The notes: generated from the letters alone by a model not told the origin. A stretch of DNA of 64,000 nt from Prostheceraeus crozeri (GCA_907163375.1 CAJQUW010005273.1:1-64000), one strand, 5' to 3'. Shown: positions 1-43,193, numbered from the stretch's first letter. Numbers and translations: made by a program.

Positions 1-3000
1 CTCGCTCATGGTATTGGAAGCCATTCAATAGACTCTGAACCACAATACTCTAGTATTTGTGGCAAACTTTGTGTCCTTTGTTATGGAAATCCTTGAGTCA
101 AAACACAGTGTTCCACTCAATTCCAAATACCAAGGAATAAAACTTGCGCAAGTAGATATGTTCACCGACAGTAGTTACAATGGCAGTTTTTTTATACATT
201 TTGAGTTTTCTTTTATATATTTTTGACTTTGGAATCAGTATTCATTTAATTGCTGTCAAACTTGCAAACGGCTCGATCAAAAAGCTCTGACGTGGACAGA
301 CGAATCGATAATGGACTTATAAATCAATTTAATGAGGAGTGCATAAATTCATTATGTTCATACATCTCCATTGAAATAATAAAATGAAAAGATAGATAAA
401 AGTAAGGAAAATTTCGATACTATACATCTTTATGTACATGATAATAAGTATGATAATAATATGATAATCTACATAAAGTTCATCAATCAACTGACGACGT
501 GAATTTTTGATACTAAATGTAAATTCATAATAAGTAATTCATAATGTACCTACGTTCAAGAAATGCAAATACCTAAAATTATTTCCCGAATTTGCATCAT
601 GCTGGCGAGCTGGCCGATAGAGGTATCAACTCAATCAAGACAATCGAGACATCGGAAGTTTCTTTGAAAGCATGAAATGTCGAAGTTAACAAGTGCAAGC
701 AGATTATTAATTAATCACATAAAAATTGTCAAGAAATCGTTTTCTCCGAACCGGCTCCAATCTCATGGGAATTTTACGAAACTTATCACTCTGCCAATTA
801 TTTCAGAAATGAGCTGTTCTCCGTTCACTGATATTTGTGCTACGGGTTCGTAGGAAGTTTCGAACAAAAAGGCACTCCGAATAATTTTTGGTAGATCACT
901 GATAACTCATGTCTATTGATTGAGCGTACATGCGCACCGACTGAATAGCCGAAATTTTTGAAAATGTTTTGAACGCAAGTCATGACGACGCATTTGTCAC
1001 AATAAATTATTTTACGTATATTGAACTTAATGTTGGTGAAGGAGAACATTGGAAAAGCAGGGTTTCTCAAATACAGTTAGAGCACTCTTTGACCTTCAGG
1101 CTGTGGAAGCAGGCGTTTGAGGATCCGCAAAAATCCTTGCACATGTAAAATGAGACGAGTCTCATGCACTACTACTAATTGTCTAATTTCGGAAAGAAGA
1201 AGCATTTTAAACAGATGTTTAATTTTAGTTGATGACCAGCGAGTAAAGAAACTTGCTTTGCTAAAAAGGCAGCCTAGTGCGTCACTAAGCAGTCAAATTT
1301 TTCTACTCCGAAAGCAACGCTGCTGTTTCCTGCTGATTATAAATACCTGATCAGTATCTCTGCATGAGCGGATCGAAATTCCTCTTTCTCTCGGGCACCG
1401 CAAAAATTGTCGAAAATCGGTTGCTCATCTCTTAAAGGCCTATTATATCTACATTTGCTTTTTGCTTTACAGACATTTTGATTCTCATAGCTAATTCCAT
1501 TCTTTAAATTGAATGAATTCCTATTAGACGCGAAATTATCTATGATATTCAATTCAGCAGAATTACAACCAACAAAGGAATTGCCACAACTTTGTCCTAA
1601 CTTATGACTGAGCTGTATAATCGAGATCAATTACAGGGATATCGGTGGTACGAAAACACGACATTGTTAGAATATACATTGACATCTTAATTGATGGAAA
1701 GCCTTAATTCATGAAGCGAGTTGGAATTGATTGTTGAAGATCAATAACTAATAAAAAGTCAATCTAAAACTTGATTATTCAGTATCAGAATATGATGATA
1801 AAAATATAACCTTAACAATAAAACAATATTTAAAATGCTTTAACTATTATTATCCCCACCATAAGGGCGATTCCCTTTGTCAAATGTTTTGCTGATGTGG
1901 TCTTCTTAAAACTAAGCCGTCCAATCCATAGAGCAAGTATATTAGGTAGAGTAGCACTATAGTATTAATTGCATCCCCAACGTGATGTTAGTCTCAATTT
2001 TTCAATTTTTTGTTTCAAGTTTTAATTAGATGAAGTGTTGTTGTTACGCGGCACATGTAAGATGTGCATTTTTTGCTGTTTTGAAGAAATCAACATGGAA
2101 TTGACTCGATCGATGATTGACGGTCATGATAGCAATAGCTTTACCGTACTATAGAAAAAAATTTGCAAATCCTTTGAGGTCCTGATTACTTTGGACAGGC
2201 AATATTTTGCAGTTCATTTCGATGGAAGTGACTACTACCGTAAGAGTCAGCCTTGTTAATAAGAGTACTTTCTCACACCTGATTGTGTCACAAGCTACCT
2301 GACGCTGAAAATGAAAAATGTCTTTATCAAAGATAATTGTCATACTTAACTCTAACAGCGATGCACCATAGAGTAATAGGTAGAGTGTCGACTCAAAAAA
2401 AGTGTCAGTATACAGTGAAAATTTTTATGTGAAAATATTTAGTTTTTTACGGAAATTATGTTTCTGTGGTCCAAAAAATCATTTTAGCAGTTTTTAAAAA
2501 GCTAAATTTTTGCAAATTCATATAGGCTACTACCGACATGAAGCCCATAAGTAGTAGGCTACGAAACAAGTTGGATATCAAAAGGAATGAATATATGCTA
2601 GCAAGCATCTTTAAGCGGAAATTAAGCTGATAATCAATGAAATTTTATTGATCCATAAGTCATAGTCCCTGCAAGTCTTCAAGGAAAAGTTGGGATCTTA
2701 TGTGAACTTCTTGGCTGAGATGTCATGTTTTGGGTTTAATATTCAGCAGCATTTTTATTTTCAGCCTCAAGATTCACAAGGCGTCATCTCTTGAATCTGA
2801 ATAGTAATGTGGACCTACGTGTATTTACATCTTCTATAGTTAATTATGATCAGCTTCCTTGATAATGATGTTTTGCTCTTTCAGTGGCAGGTTTTGATAT
2901 GATCACGGTTAATAAAGCTGAGCATTCAGTTATGGTAACCCATCGAATTGCTAATTTAACAAACTATATGACCTCTCCACACAGTTTGACATGAAACGGA

Positions 3001-3262
3001 TGATTTTTAAAGTGCTATTATTCCTTCTGTTTTGCTATCACAATCAGTCAAATCCAAAATTCCTCCAAAACTGTAAAAATTTGTAAAAAAACTGTAAAAT
3101 TTTCTCAGATGTGATGCTGGGTCTCATTCGAGCTCATTTAATGAAATCCAAACTGTATACACAAAGGGGATTCAATAAATGCTGAGTTGCTGCTCTACCG
3201 TACTCTATGCGATGCACGCATAGGTCCACAATATTGATCATAAGATAAAAAATAAAACTTAA
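1..3262. other. AT-rich intergenic DNA, no gene recognised
   Basis: No recognisable gene or element was found here. Small open frames exist on the minus strand at 840-1070 (76 codons) and 1337-1630 (97 codons). They have no recognised motif, and frames of this size are common by chance in AT-rich DNA. The stretch ends at the TTAA target site of the piggyBac element. Confidence 0.5.
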
Positions 3263-3275
3263 CTCTTTCACCCCG
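3263..3275 (+). repeat. piggyBac terminal inverted repeat, 3' end of the transposase strand
   Basis: CTCTTTCACCCCG directly follows TTAA and is the exact reverse complement of 4306-4318. Confidence 0.9.
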
Positions 3276-3466
3276 GATTTAAATATTAGGTTTGGACGGA
3301 CTTATTTTTTGCAAAATACGAAAATAAAGTTCTGGTGATACTTTGCAAGTCGCATCAAAACTTAACTAAATATGAAAATACCGAAGTATTCCAGGATAAT
3401 TGCGGATATATTTACAAACATACAAGGTATGTGGCAGGAATTGTGTATAATGTATGTGCATGTACT

Positions 3467-3999
3467 TTACCTAGCATGATACTTTCGAAAAGAGTTCTTG
3501 GGGTGTAAATGAGGATGTTCAACACAATCCCCACAGATAAAGTTTGTGCGCTTACGGTTGCCAGGTGAACTACAGACGACGCAGTTGCGATCGTCTTTCA
3601 CATGCTGCACAAAAGGTGGTTTTTGATTGTGAAGCGGTCGAGTTGCCTGCCAAGTTGCACCTGTTTCAGGACGTCGTCTGGATGCTGATCTACAACAACT
3701 CCTCAATAAGCAGTGTTTTATACTGTCTCAATGAATTTTTTTCTGTGGAAATCGTCGAGATAAACTCTGCAAAATGTATGAGTTCACCTGTGAAATTTCT
3801 AGAAGCCAAAAAACACTCGCTTCCACCATTTATATGTTTTCCTTTCGTATTGACTGTAGTAATCTATCATTTGGTCAGCTAAATCACAGCCATTCATGGA
3901 AGTGTTGTGGTGATTAACTACTGCTGGCATTTGCGCCGTTTCTCTCTTGCGGTGTACGTCGACCATATCGTTGGCACCATTTGTAGTAACCAAAAGCAC
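3467..3999 (-). pseudogene. piggyBac transposase, C-terminal remnant
   Basis: Two minus-strand frames carry consecutive piggyBac segments. Frame 3999-3799 contains NGCDLADQMIDYYSQYERKT followed by KWWKRVFF, the conserved GGVDLxDQ...Y...R...KWWKK block. Frame 3706-3467 contains CVVC-x9-FICGDC-x7-HP and ends FRKYHAR, matching the C-terminal cysteine-rich domain that binds the transposon ends. The reading frame shifts between them near 3700-3800. The N-terminal domain and the first two catalytic aspartates are absent, because the DNA upstream runs directly into the terminal region. The fragment cannot encode an active transposase. Confidence 0.85.
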
Positions 4000-4283
4000 A
4001 TGGCTTCATTGCTTCTATTCATTTGCAGAGAGTAAAGCGCGCGCGGATGAATGTAACTTGCGTTGCACGGTGGGTGATGATGCTTTTTTGCATGCAGGTG
4101 TGTGTGCGTGTGACTTGTGTGAACGACCGCCAACCTTCCATCGTACAATAGACGGTGATAATCAATACTAGAAACAGCTTGGAACGCTTTTTTGTTCATT
4201 CGATGATGATCCCGAGCCACCGGGAGCGTCTTACTTAAGGCAATAAAATTTTGAGCGGCTTTCCGTCTACTTGTAAAATTTTG

Positions 4284-4304
4284 CGAGCCGCTCACAGCGG
4301 CTCG
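4284..4304. repeat. Subterminal hairpin of the piggyBac element
   Basis: CGAGCCGC at 4284-4291 and GCGGCTCG at 4297-4304 form a perfect 8-bp GC-rich stem with a 5-nt loop, directly inside the terminal repeat. It may be a subterminal binding or folding site. The opposite end has no equivalent. Confidence 0.75.
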
Positions 4305-4305
4305 T

Positions 4306-4318
4306 CGGGGTGAAAGAG
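4306..4318 (-). repeat. piggyBac terminal inverted repeat, 5' end
   Basis: CGGGGTGAAAGAG directly precedes TTAA at 4319-4322 and is the exact reverse complement of 3263-3275. Confidence 0.9.
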
Positions 4319-4322
4319 TTAA

Positions 4323-6864
4323 TTTAATTTAGTGAATCATTATTAGGCCTAAGTCATGCATGAGAAATTCAAATTAAAAAAAAATTAAATTAATCCAAAT
4401 GTTATATAAAAATAATTGAATTGAATAGAATATATGTAGTATTATGATTATAGTCATAACTCTATTCCAGACAATGATTTTTTGACCGTAGAATGAATTC
4501 TGTAGTTGATATTTAGGAGAAGTGTCATAGCTTGGTGTATAAACTTTGATTAATTTTGATATCTAAACAAACTCGGAAATTGAGCCGGAGGCAAAATAAG
4601 TTCTTAGTTATTTGTATGAAGACAAGTCTACATTGCAATGCGGTTCATGAAATATCCTTGAAAATCAGCCTATACTTTCCGTTCAACTAAGATTCTTATT
4701 AGTAAATCTTCAATATTTTTGAAGTCTGATGAGTTTCATACTACTAGCCTACATCATGCCTACTGAAGTCAACCATCAAGCACCGTATCACTAGTATACA
4801 ACACAGGAATAATTTGCAAAAAGTTATCCTTCTAAAAATTGATCCTTGATTCTATGATCTCCGAAAAACTGAATCCTTTGATATAAAAATTTTCAATTTA
4901 AGTGTTAATTTAAAAAATGTCAGCATTACAAACTTTTCATATAGTCATCGTTGAATTTGGTTCACTCAAAACTAAGGCAGTAGGCACATTTGCAAGCCAT
5001 TTTGAAATGGGTAGCCTTACCTACTTTTTTAAAGGTCTGAAAAATGGATCATTTTTGTATGATAGCTTTTAACGAAGCGAATTGATTTCCAATTTGAGAG
5101 CTGGGCAGGCACCAAATTAGCATTCCACTATTTAATAACAGTGAGTCTGACATCGAATATAAATCTAAATGTTAGGCAGGCCTACTAAAAATATTGTGTT
5201 TTACTTTTTATTATTATATACAGGCAAGGCCTAGGCTACATATTTTCTATAATACCTACAACAAATTTCGGTATATTTTTAGCAGTACTTGCCACTATAG
5301 CCTATAATGTTTCCTTCCAGCAATGACTCATATACTTAGGCCTATCTAGTCACTTCTATGAATTATGAAATTCTATTGACGCAGGCATATAAAAATCATC
5401 TTTCCTCTAGGCAAAGTGTCAAATGAATGAACATCTGATGCAAGCATTGATTCTTATCGATTTAAAGGAACCAATTCGAAAGTTCTTTCAATATTTTTTG
5501 AGGGTTGGGTACAAAAAATCCAAAAATTCATTGTTTTTGGTGGAGATTTTTGACCTTGAACATCATCACTTTTAAAAGCCTACATGTACACATATTGAAT
5601 GGTGTCAATCCATAAAAGTACTATTCAATATTTGAGGTAACTCGTTTAACCCTCAGAAGAGATAGAAAAGAGCCTACATGCGTGGGCGCTTTGTCAAATT
5701 ATCAATAATTGTAACAATTGGAGTGCACAATTTGCATCGAACATTACCTGAATCATCTGTAGCTTTAATTTTGTGATTTGATGTCAGATTTTCCGACTAA
5801 TGAAACTGCACCTCTATACCGAATCAAGGGCGCTGATCTCTCGTTTGGCACCGGTACATGTCCGTAGCAAACATGACCGGCAAATGTTCATGTTGGCCTA
5901 GAATCCAATTTTCTAGACATCGACTATATACTTATCATAACGCTTTTGTTACCGATTTATTGCACGCTATACAATTTCACTAAAAACAGTTTCTGAATGC
6001 TATAGTAATTTACTATCTTTAAGCAAGAACTACTTCTTTCGGTATCAAAACAAATGTTTGTGTAAATTCAGATAAAATATTTTACAATCTTATTGAAGAC
6101 ATTTTGGCGTGATCTCTGACAGTAAAATGTACAATGAATTGACTCAACATTGCCTTCCACAAAATGAGGCGCATATGGAAATCACATAACCGTCAAGTAT
6201 ATAGTACACCAGTCGAAGGAAGACAACAAGTAGCTCACAAACAACATCTAAAATTACAAGCAATGATTTCTGACACTTCATCAAAATTGATGCATCTATG
6301 GATACTACTGATTGAACCTGTATGTAGTACTATGGCAGATATTGACTTTTAGTTATTTGTCATTGTAGAATTGAAAACTTCGCCAATAATGCTTCTACTC
6401 TATCGCCCTCAGATTTTGATATCAATTATAATTCAAATTCGAACAAATTCAAGTCACAGAATCAAAAAGGAACTATTTTTAATTCATAGAAAATGGTTCA
6501 CCGAGAAACTTGGCAATCAGTTGTTGCAATAAATGCGTCGGAAGCATTGAAAATGCCCATCTAAAATTAAAACAGAGCTAACCGATACATCCACTTTCTA
6601 ACAGTAGATCACGGGTAGACCAAGACGGGTGAGATCAACGTGAGCTAATACAGTGGTTGGTGCTCACACTGAAGCTGAGATCGTTAGTGAAACGAATTCA
6701 TTGAATACCAGCATTATTAAACTATAAGCAAATAGTAGGTATATTCCGTAAACGAACGACATTACGGGAACATTTGTGAATAGCATTACTGAGTCCTCAT
6801 AAGTCAGTTGTAGACAGATCCAAGCAATCCATCTCTGTGACTCAGTCATGACAATGTTCATGCA
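4323..6864. other. Intergenic DNA downstream of ALKBH5
   Basis: No gene or element with a recognisable protein was found. The stretch contains TAGGCCTA at 4344-4351 and 5337-5344 and several near matches around 5170-5240, which suggests degenerate repeat material. A 65-codon minus-strand frame at 6861-6664 lies just past the expected ALKBH5 cleavage site and has no recognised motif. Confidence 0.4.
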
Positions 6865-6865
6865 A

Positions 6866-7227
6866 CGAAAAACTATGAAATCTTTTTATTAGTAAACCAC
6901 CGGTAGTTCACTTCTCACGCACCATAGAATACATAATCTGTAACGAAACAAACATTGAACAATCTATAATAAGTAGGAATCAACAAAAAAATGACATCTC
7001 TAAAATAATTTACAATGTGTTCAATGAATAATTCGACTACGTGTTTATAGCATCAAGACAGTTGGTCAGATAAAATCATGCTACAGAGTTCTGAAATGTG
7101 TCACACAGTTATCTTAATAAAATATGCACAAACATGAGGCGAAACTCATTGATAAAAGTGTCATTATCATTGTCTACAAATACAACCAGACATAGGAAAG
7201 AGGAAGTTATATTTTGAGATGAGTGGA
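6866..7227 (-). other. ALKBH5: Probable ALKBH5 3' UTR
   Basis: AT-rich sequence between the ALKBH5 stop codon and the candidate poly(A) signal. The limits are inferred from the signal, not from transcript data. Confidence 0.45.
6885..6890 (-). terminator. ALKBH5: Candidate ALKBH5 poly(A) signal AATAAA
   Basis: On the minus strand AATAAA lies about 340 nt beyond the ALKBH5 stop codon. It is the first canonical signal I found downstream of the stop. Cleavage would be expected at about 6860-6875. This rests on motif and position only. Confidence 0.5.
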
Positions 7228-36996
<29,769 letters not shown>

Positions 36997-37006
36997 TTCG
37001 TCCTCC

Positions 37007-37015
37007 TTAATACAT
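37007..37015 (-). promoter_or_regulatory. ALKBH5: Minimal upstream ORF (ATG-TAT-TAA) before the ALKBH5 start
   Basis: A two-codon upstream ORF, out of frame with the main start, ends 10 nt before the ALKBH5 ATG. If present in the mRNA it could lower initiation or favour leaky scanning. It lies between the possible acceptor at 37033 and the start codon. Confidence 0.35.
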
Positions 37016-37032
37016 ACTTATTTCAAGAAAGT

Positions 37033-37046
37033 CTGGAAAATAAAAC
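37033..37046 (-). promoter_or_regulatory. ALKBH5: Candidate 3' splice site of a 5' UTR intron (ALKBH5)
   Basis: The minus strand reads GTTTTATTTTCCAG and then ACTTTC, a T-rich tract ending in CAG 36 nt upstream of the start codon. With the in-frame stop between it and the ATG, this suggests a noncoding first exon and promoter further upstream (above 37046). No first exon was identified. Confidence 0.4.
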
Positions 37047-39770
37047 ATAAGCAATGACTGACATTTTCTTGATTTTTTTACATGAAATTTTTTTAATCTC
37101 AACATAAATTCTATAATTTTTTCCATCTTTCATTTATTGCATTCATCCACATTAGCTGTCAGTCAAATTACCTGCCATGGTGGCTTGCTTTGATTAACTT
37201 CTCCAAACATCACATTGACTTCAAACGTGTCGCATAAGGATCAATGTCAAGTATTGGAGAAGTTGTACACATTACACGATCAGGAAGTTTTCCCAATCAG
37301 TCACTGCAACAGAATTACTAACCGGAATTTACCTAAGTCTCCAAACTTTCACAAAATGTCTACAAACGCATGACATTCATTTGAATTAATGATGCAATAA
37401 ATACCGTGCTGGTATAGTAGGGCTACATTAGGAATGATGAGGTAGATTTACTGACAAATAATAATGCAGCTATATGCGCATTAATTACACCTTAAATCGA
37501 TAATGACATTATGGCTACATAAGTTAAGCGGCAATTAACACAATAATAATAAGAAGTGGTTATACGAAATAAATGAAATCCTGACAGCATACTTGAATTG
37601 AATTTCTATGCTCCAAATCGGAAAATAAGCAAATGATGTAGACACGGATATTTTTGCAATTTCAATTCGTGAGAATAAAGGTTAGCGAAATTTATTTCTT
37701 CATGATTCTGCATTATCACTTTGTGCATGATCTTGACATGAAACCTCATAATTAGGTATTATCAAGCAGTATCTCTACCATCATTTACAGTATGAAGACA
37801 ATCAAACATTGCAAAGCAAATAGAAGATCATGGACTGCCGATAAACTACACTTCATACACCTGAGCATATCTTCAACAGGTGTGGCTGATTTCACGCTGT
37901 GCTATAAACTTGCGCAAAGCCTGAACCATCCACGTTGCATGTGTTGACTCCAGATGAACAAGCATTTCATATCATTTCTCAAAATTATTTAGCTAACGAA
38001 GCATTCTCGCGGTGAAATTCGTTCTTTTTACCATTGCGCAAAAGCGACGCGTAAATTTCCCGATTCAAATAATGACACGTAATGTGGATAATTGCGAAAT
38101 TTCAATACATTATCAATTCAAATTTGAACTTCAATACTTTGATATCGGTCGGATTTCCAACAATTCGCGAATTTCGCTTATGAGCAAAGAATTCCCGTAT
38201 TTGCGCTTTACCTGTACACAAGCTTTATGCGTCTCAAGAACAATTTAACCAGAAAACACTAATTTCACAAATTTTTTCGATAAGAGCGCTTGAGCTCCAT
38301 CATGTCGCATAATTCCTCCCCCACGTCTCTTACATTCCTACTTCTATGAGACGTATGGCACATTATCCGTGATATCTTCTAAGAAGGGAATTGAGAAAAT
38401 ACATCCTCTATCTATTGTTAAATCTACTATCAAAACCTCGCAAAAGTAAAACATAAGAAAAGTTTTAAGCATAATCTGACGGTTTTGTCAATGTGGAATG
38501 TTCGCTGAACTAATGATATTAAGAAAGAATCTGCAATTTCTACATGCATCTTAATTGCTATGACGTGGAAGTATCTGTGTGGTCTGGAAGCTTTAATCGT
38601 ATAAACCTACTTTCAAAATGCAAGATGCAAGCGACTATCACGCTCACTCGAACTTAGATACATTGGATCATGAATCAGCATCCATTTTGCTATCATCTGG
38701 CCGATTAATCAACAATGGCTTATTTATTGTCCAAAAGCTGCCTAGATTTGCGCTTCAGATAAGAAAGCTTACTATGGTGGATCAAAAATGACGCACTTAC
38801 AAGGTCAAATAAAAGCGATGGAGCATATGTTTTAAAATAAACATTTAAATCAATAACATCAACGACTTATCCCTTCAAAGTAATCCCTTCCTGAGTTCAT
38901 GCACGCTTGTATTCAATTCTAATACGCCTGAAAGCGCTGAGTAATGTCACTATTGGCTGATACTTTGTCGTAATGAAGGAATCACGAAGATTCCGCCGAC
39001 GATGGGGAACCAGATCGTGAAGGCCACTGAGCATTCAAAACCAGTTTCTAGTAATGCTGATGACCATCCGGGACAAACTCGTCATGCACCACACCATTTT
39101 GGAGCAGGATCAGCATCACTGATCATCGACTTGGACATTCGGATCTTCCTTGACCTGGGTGACGGAGTTTTCCACTGAAAAGTCTGACGCCTGGTCTCAG
39201 GAATTATCGTTGCAGAGACAATTCAATTCACTCCTTATTATTGTCATTATTGTTTCAACCAGAATTTCAGAGTTTCCGAAGACAATTAAAATCACAGAAT
39301 TAGATTCATCTGCGCGCGCTTCGGTTTCCTAGAAAGGAAGAATTGCATGTAACCTTAATATCGAAATGGCACATAACATCACACAACTTCCTCCTTCTCG
39401 AATGGATAATTCATGTATCGCTTGCTATTGGAAATGGCAAACAATAAGCTGTCAGCAAAGGACAGCAGAGCCAGTGAGAGATGCGTGCGTGCTGTGCTAT
39501 CACTTCGCACACACCAAAACACATCGATGTGTGGCTTCGATTCAATGTATGCACTATACAGTGAGCAATGCCGAGGAGAGGATGTGAAATCATCAAGTGA
39601 ACTAATTTTCGTACGCCTGCTACTTTATTTAATAATAATCGGAAGGGTCAACATTACGGAGAAAACTTGTGGGCAATGATCTGAATTCTTCGAATCTGAA
39701 GGAATTTTGGCACTCGAAGCACTTCGCTGGAACTCACATTAATCCGCAAGCAATGCACGACTTTTTTTCC
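37047..39770. other. Upstream flank of ALKBH5, probable 5' UTR intron or promoter region
   Basis: No coding sequence was recognised. A noncoding first exon of ALKBH5 is expected upstream of 37046, but I cannot place it. No TATA box or CpG-rich island is evident by eye. Confidence 0.35.
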
Positions 39771-40226
39771 TATCTTTTATTTTTTTCCTTCCCCATTTGT
39801 TGCAGGTTAAGGTGTGACAGATCCAACGTATTCACGGCATACGGGCGTCAGGTAGTTCGAGGGTCCCGAACCTACTGGTAATGCTTTGGGAGGCAGACCC
39901 GGTCAACTGCTCGAAAAAAGGCGGTACAGTTCCACTGCCACGGACATGCGTGGGTAGCTTTACTGAGGGGTTTAGCCCGTGTAGCTGTATCCGGTTCCTC
40001 TGTGGCCTACCTGACTTGTACCCATTGTTACGGCAAAGGGGTTCTCATTTGGGTTTCTTCAAGCTTTTGCGACATGAACTGTGCCTATAAGTGTCTTTTT
40101 TTGCGTATTATTTATTGCAGCTTTGTTGCTATTATTTACGTTTTTCTGATGCCTTCCAAAGTTTCTTGTATCACTTTGTTGTACAGTATAATTTTCGTTT
40201 ATTTGACTGATATTCTATGAGAAATT

Positions 40227-43120
40227 ATGAAAATGAGAAAGACACACAAGAAACGTAGTCAAGCCGTCAAGCTCAAAACCCCTCTCAGGATCAGCTTCAG
40301 CAACGTAAGAGGACTGAGGTCCAATTACGACGACATCAACATCTTCCTGCAAGGTAAGTCACCAGATCTTCTAGCCCTGTCGGAAACCAGGTTAGATCCC
40401 AGTGTGTCATCAAGCGACGTTACTCCTGATGGATACATATTTCACCGGATGGATAAAGCACCTTGTCATGGTCTTGGAGTCTATGCCAAGACAAGCCTTC
40501 CCTTGAGAAGGCTTTGTAGCTCAGAGGATCCAAGGCATGAGTATCTTGCCTTCATTGCGCCGCTGCAGAAGACCACTCTTCTTCTATTTTTCCTATACCG
40601 CTCTCCATCAACTAATGCGGATATTTTCAATGTTCTTTCTGACAAGATCGATTCTCTTCTACAAGAGTATCCCAGCGCTGAAGTTGCCGTTTTTGGTGAC
40701 TTCAACGTGCACAATGTTGACTGGCTTGTGCACTCACGCACCACCGATCTCTCCGGTCAGGCAGCCCAGGATTTCGCTGTCTCTCACAACCTTAGTCAAA
40801 TTGTCACTTGTCCTACCAGAGTGCCTGACCGAGCTGGGGATACTGGATATCTCCTTGACCTGTTTCTCACCTCAAATCCAACTTGTTTTTCACACAAGGT
40901 TACTTCTCCCTCGGCACGTCTGATCACTGTGTTATCACAGTTTCTGGCAAACAAGTTTGCTCCACACCGTCTGCACCCTTCCATAGAACAGTTTATCAAT
41001 TCTCCAAAGCAGACTGGTGTGGCTTCCGCACTTTTCTTAGTCAAGTTCAAGCTGAGAATTTGATTCTGAGCGAGAACGTCCACAAGTCGGCGCAAGAACT
41101 GACAGAGTGGCTTCAGATAGGGATGTTGGCCTACATCCCTCACCGTACTTTCCAAATGAAGCCTCACTCACAACCTTGGTTTACACCAGAATGTGCAGCT
41201 GCAAGTTGCCAGCGTGACCACTTTTTCCATAAGTATAAGCGTGACAGTAGCGCTGGCAATCTTGAATTGTACAAAACCGCACGTAGACATTGCAAGGAAA
41301 CCATACATCAGGCCAAAAGCCGTTACGCTTTGTATGTACGGAAATCCATTGCTACCCAAAAGCTTGGCTCTAAGGACTTCTGGAGGATTTACAACAGTGT
41401 CACCAATAGGAACAAATCCTCCATCCCAGCACTCCGTCATGCCGAAGTCAGTACTTCTATGGCGACAACCTCAGCAGACAAAGCCGAGCTTCTTTGCAAA
41501 GAGTTTGCGAAGAATTCGTCATTAGACGATGGAGGTAGAATTCCACCTCCAATTCCCATGCGCACTGATGAGACAGTTAGTCCTCCTTCAGTCACAGTCC
41601 GAAACGTCAAAAAGATCATCGCCGGTCTCGATAGCTCTAAGTCTAGTGGACCAGACGGCATCCCGGTTTCGGTCTTCAAGCATCTCTCACCTGAGCTTTC
41701 TCCACTTTTATCTAAACTGTTCAGTAGATGTGTATCCACCGGTGAGTTTCCCTCTTGTTGGAAAGTAGCTTCCGTGGTTCCAGTTCCAAAGAAAGGTTCT
41801 GACTCATCTCTTCCATCTAGTTACCGTCCTATCAGCCTGCTTCCAATTGCTGGCAAGATTTTTGAAGCAGTGATTAACCAACACATTGTTAACTTCCTTG
41901 AAACTCAGAACCTTCTATCAGAAGAACAGTATGGCTACAGGCACTCTCGATCAACTGCAGATCTTCTTTCATATGTCACTGAACATGTGAGTCGTGTCCT
42001 TGACAGACAAGGTGAGACGAGATCAGTTGCCTTGGATATTTCCAAGGCATTCGATAAAGTCTGGCATCAGGGACTCCTTATGAAGCTAAAGTCCTATGGA
42101 GTTGCTGATCAACTCCACAAACTTCTTGCTTCTTTCCTTAGTGACCGGCAGATATCTGTCGTCTTAGATGGCCAAAAGTCTTCCACCAAGTTTGTCAATG
42201 CAGGAGTTCCTCAAGGGTCAATTTTGGGACCCACTCTTTTTCTGCTGTACATCAACGACCTCCCAGACTGCCTAGTGAGTAAATTGGTGATGTATGCAGA
42301 TGACACAACACTCTTCAATTCCAATGAGCGACTCGCTAAAAACACTCAGCAACGTCAGCAGTTATGCGACGTTCTTAATGAAGACTTACGCAGGGTCTCA
42401 GAATGGGGCGGCAATTGGCTTGTTTCCTTCAATCCTTCAAAAACTCAGAGTATTCTGCACTCACGACTTAAAGGAGATGATGATCATAGCATTAAGATGT
42501 CAGATAATAGGATCAGAGAACAAGATTCCATCTCCTTCCTTGGATTAGCGGTTATGAAAGACTTGTCATGGAAACCGTACATCCAATCCATTAGCAAGCA
42601 GGCAGCTCAACGCATTGGTAGTCTCTATCGTGCCAGCAGCTATCTTCCACCACAGACTGTCTGCTATCTTTACAAGTCCACTATTCGTCCTCTGATGGAA
42701 TATTGTTGTCATCTGTGGGCAGGCGCCCCACAAACGCATCTTAACCTCCTTGAACGGGTTGAGAAACGTGTCAAGAATCTCATGGGTGAAAAACTTGCTA
42801 GCAAGTTGCAGCCGCTCTCCGTCAGACGGGATGTTGCTTCACTCAGTCTCTTCTACAGGTACTATTTCTGTAGAAGCAGCTCTGCAGTAAATGAGTGCGT
42901 ACCCAAACCTAAGATCTTCTCCAGAAGCACACGCAGAGCTAATGCACTCACATGCTATAATGTGAGCTTAGAACGCGCACGTACTGTGAGTCGCTCGAAA
43001 AGCTTTTTTGTTCGCACGGCACAGCTTTGGAATCAGCTTCCCCAGACCACTTTTCCTGACCAATACAATCTTGATACTTTCAAGAGGCGTGCGAATAAGT
43101 TTCTGATGGGGGCAGCTTAA
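40227..43120 (+). pseudogene. LINE endonuclease-reverse transcriptase ORF with one frameshift
   Basis: The first frame (40227 to about 40910) carries the endonuclease: RISFSNVRGLRSN, LALSETRLDPSV, HRMDKAPCHGLGVYAK, FGDFNVHNVDW and the LDLFLTSNP stretch. The frame then moves by one base near 40910, and the second frame continues with [10 protein letters not shown], the last endonuclease motif. Reverse transcriptase motifs follow: [63 protein letters not shown] and the catalytic YADDTTLF. After these come [19 protein letters not shown] and [14 protein letters not shown], typical of Jockey and CR1 relatives. The ORF ends [13 protein letters not shown]. No separate ORF1 (gag-like) protein was recognised; the upstream 450 bp has no long frame. 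Confidence 0.9.
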
Positions 43121-43193
43121 TCAGATTATAAGATCTATTTTTTTTTCTTTTATTTATTTAAAGTAATACAATTTATTAGTTTTTCATCGAGTA

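Larger units (their letters stand above)
3263..4318 (-). mobile_element. piggyBac-family DNA transposon, internally deleted copy (1,056 bp)
   Basis: The element is bounded by TTAA at 3259-3262 and 4319-4322, the piggyBac target site duplication. Its perfect 13-bp terminal inverted repeats are CTCTTTCACCCCG at 3263-3275 and CGGGGTGAAAGAG at 4306-4318. The minus strand inside encodes only the C-terminal part of a piggyBac transposase. An autonomous element of this family is usually 2.3 kb or more, so most of the catalytic core has been lost while both ends survive. Perfect ends suggest a copy that could once be mobilised in trans, or a fairly young insertion. It lies about 2.5 kb downstream of the ALKBH5 poly(A) signal. 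Confidence 0.9.
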
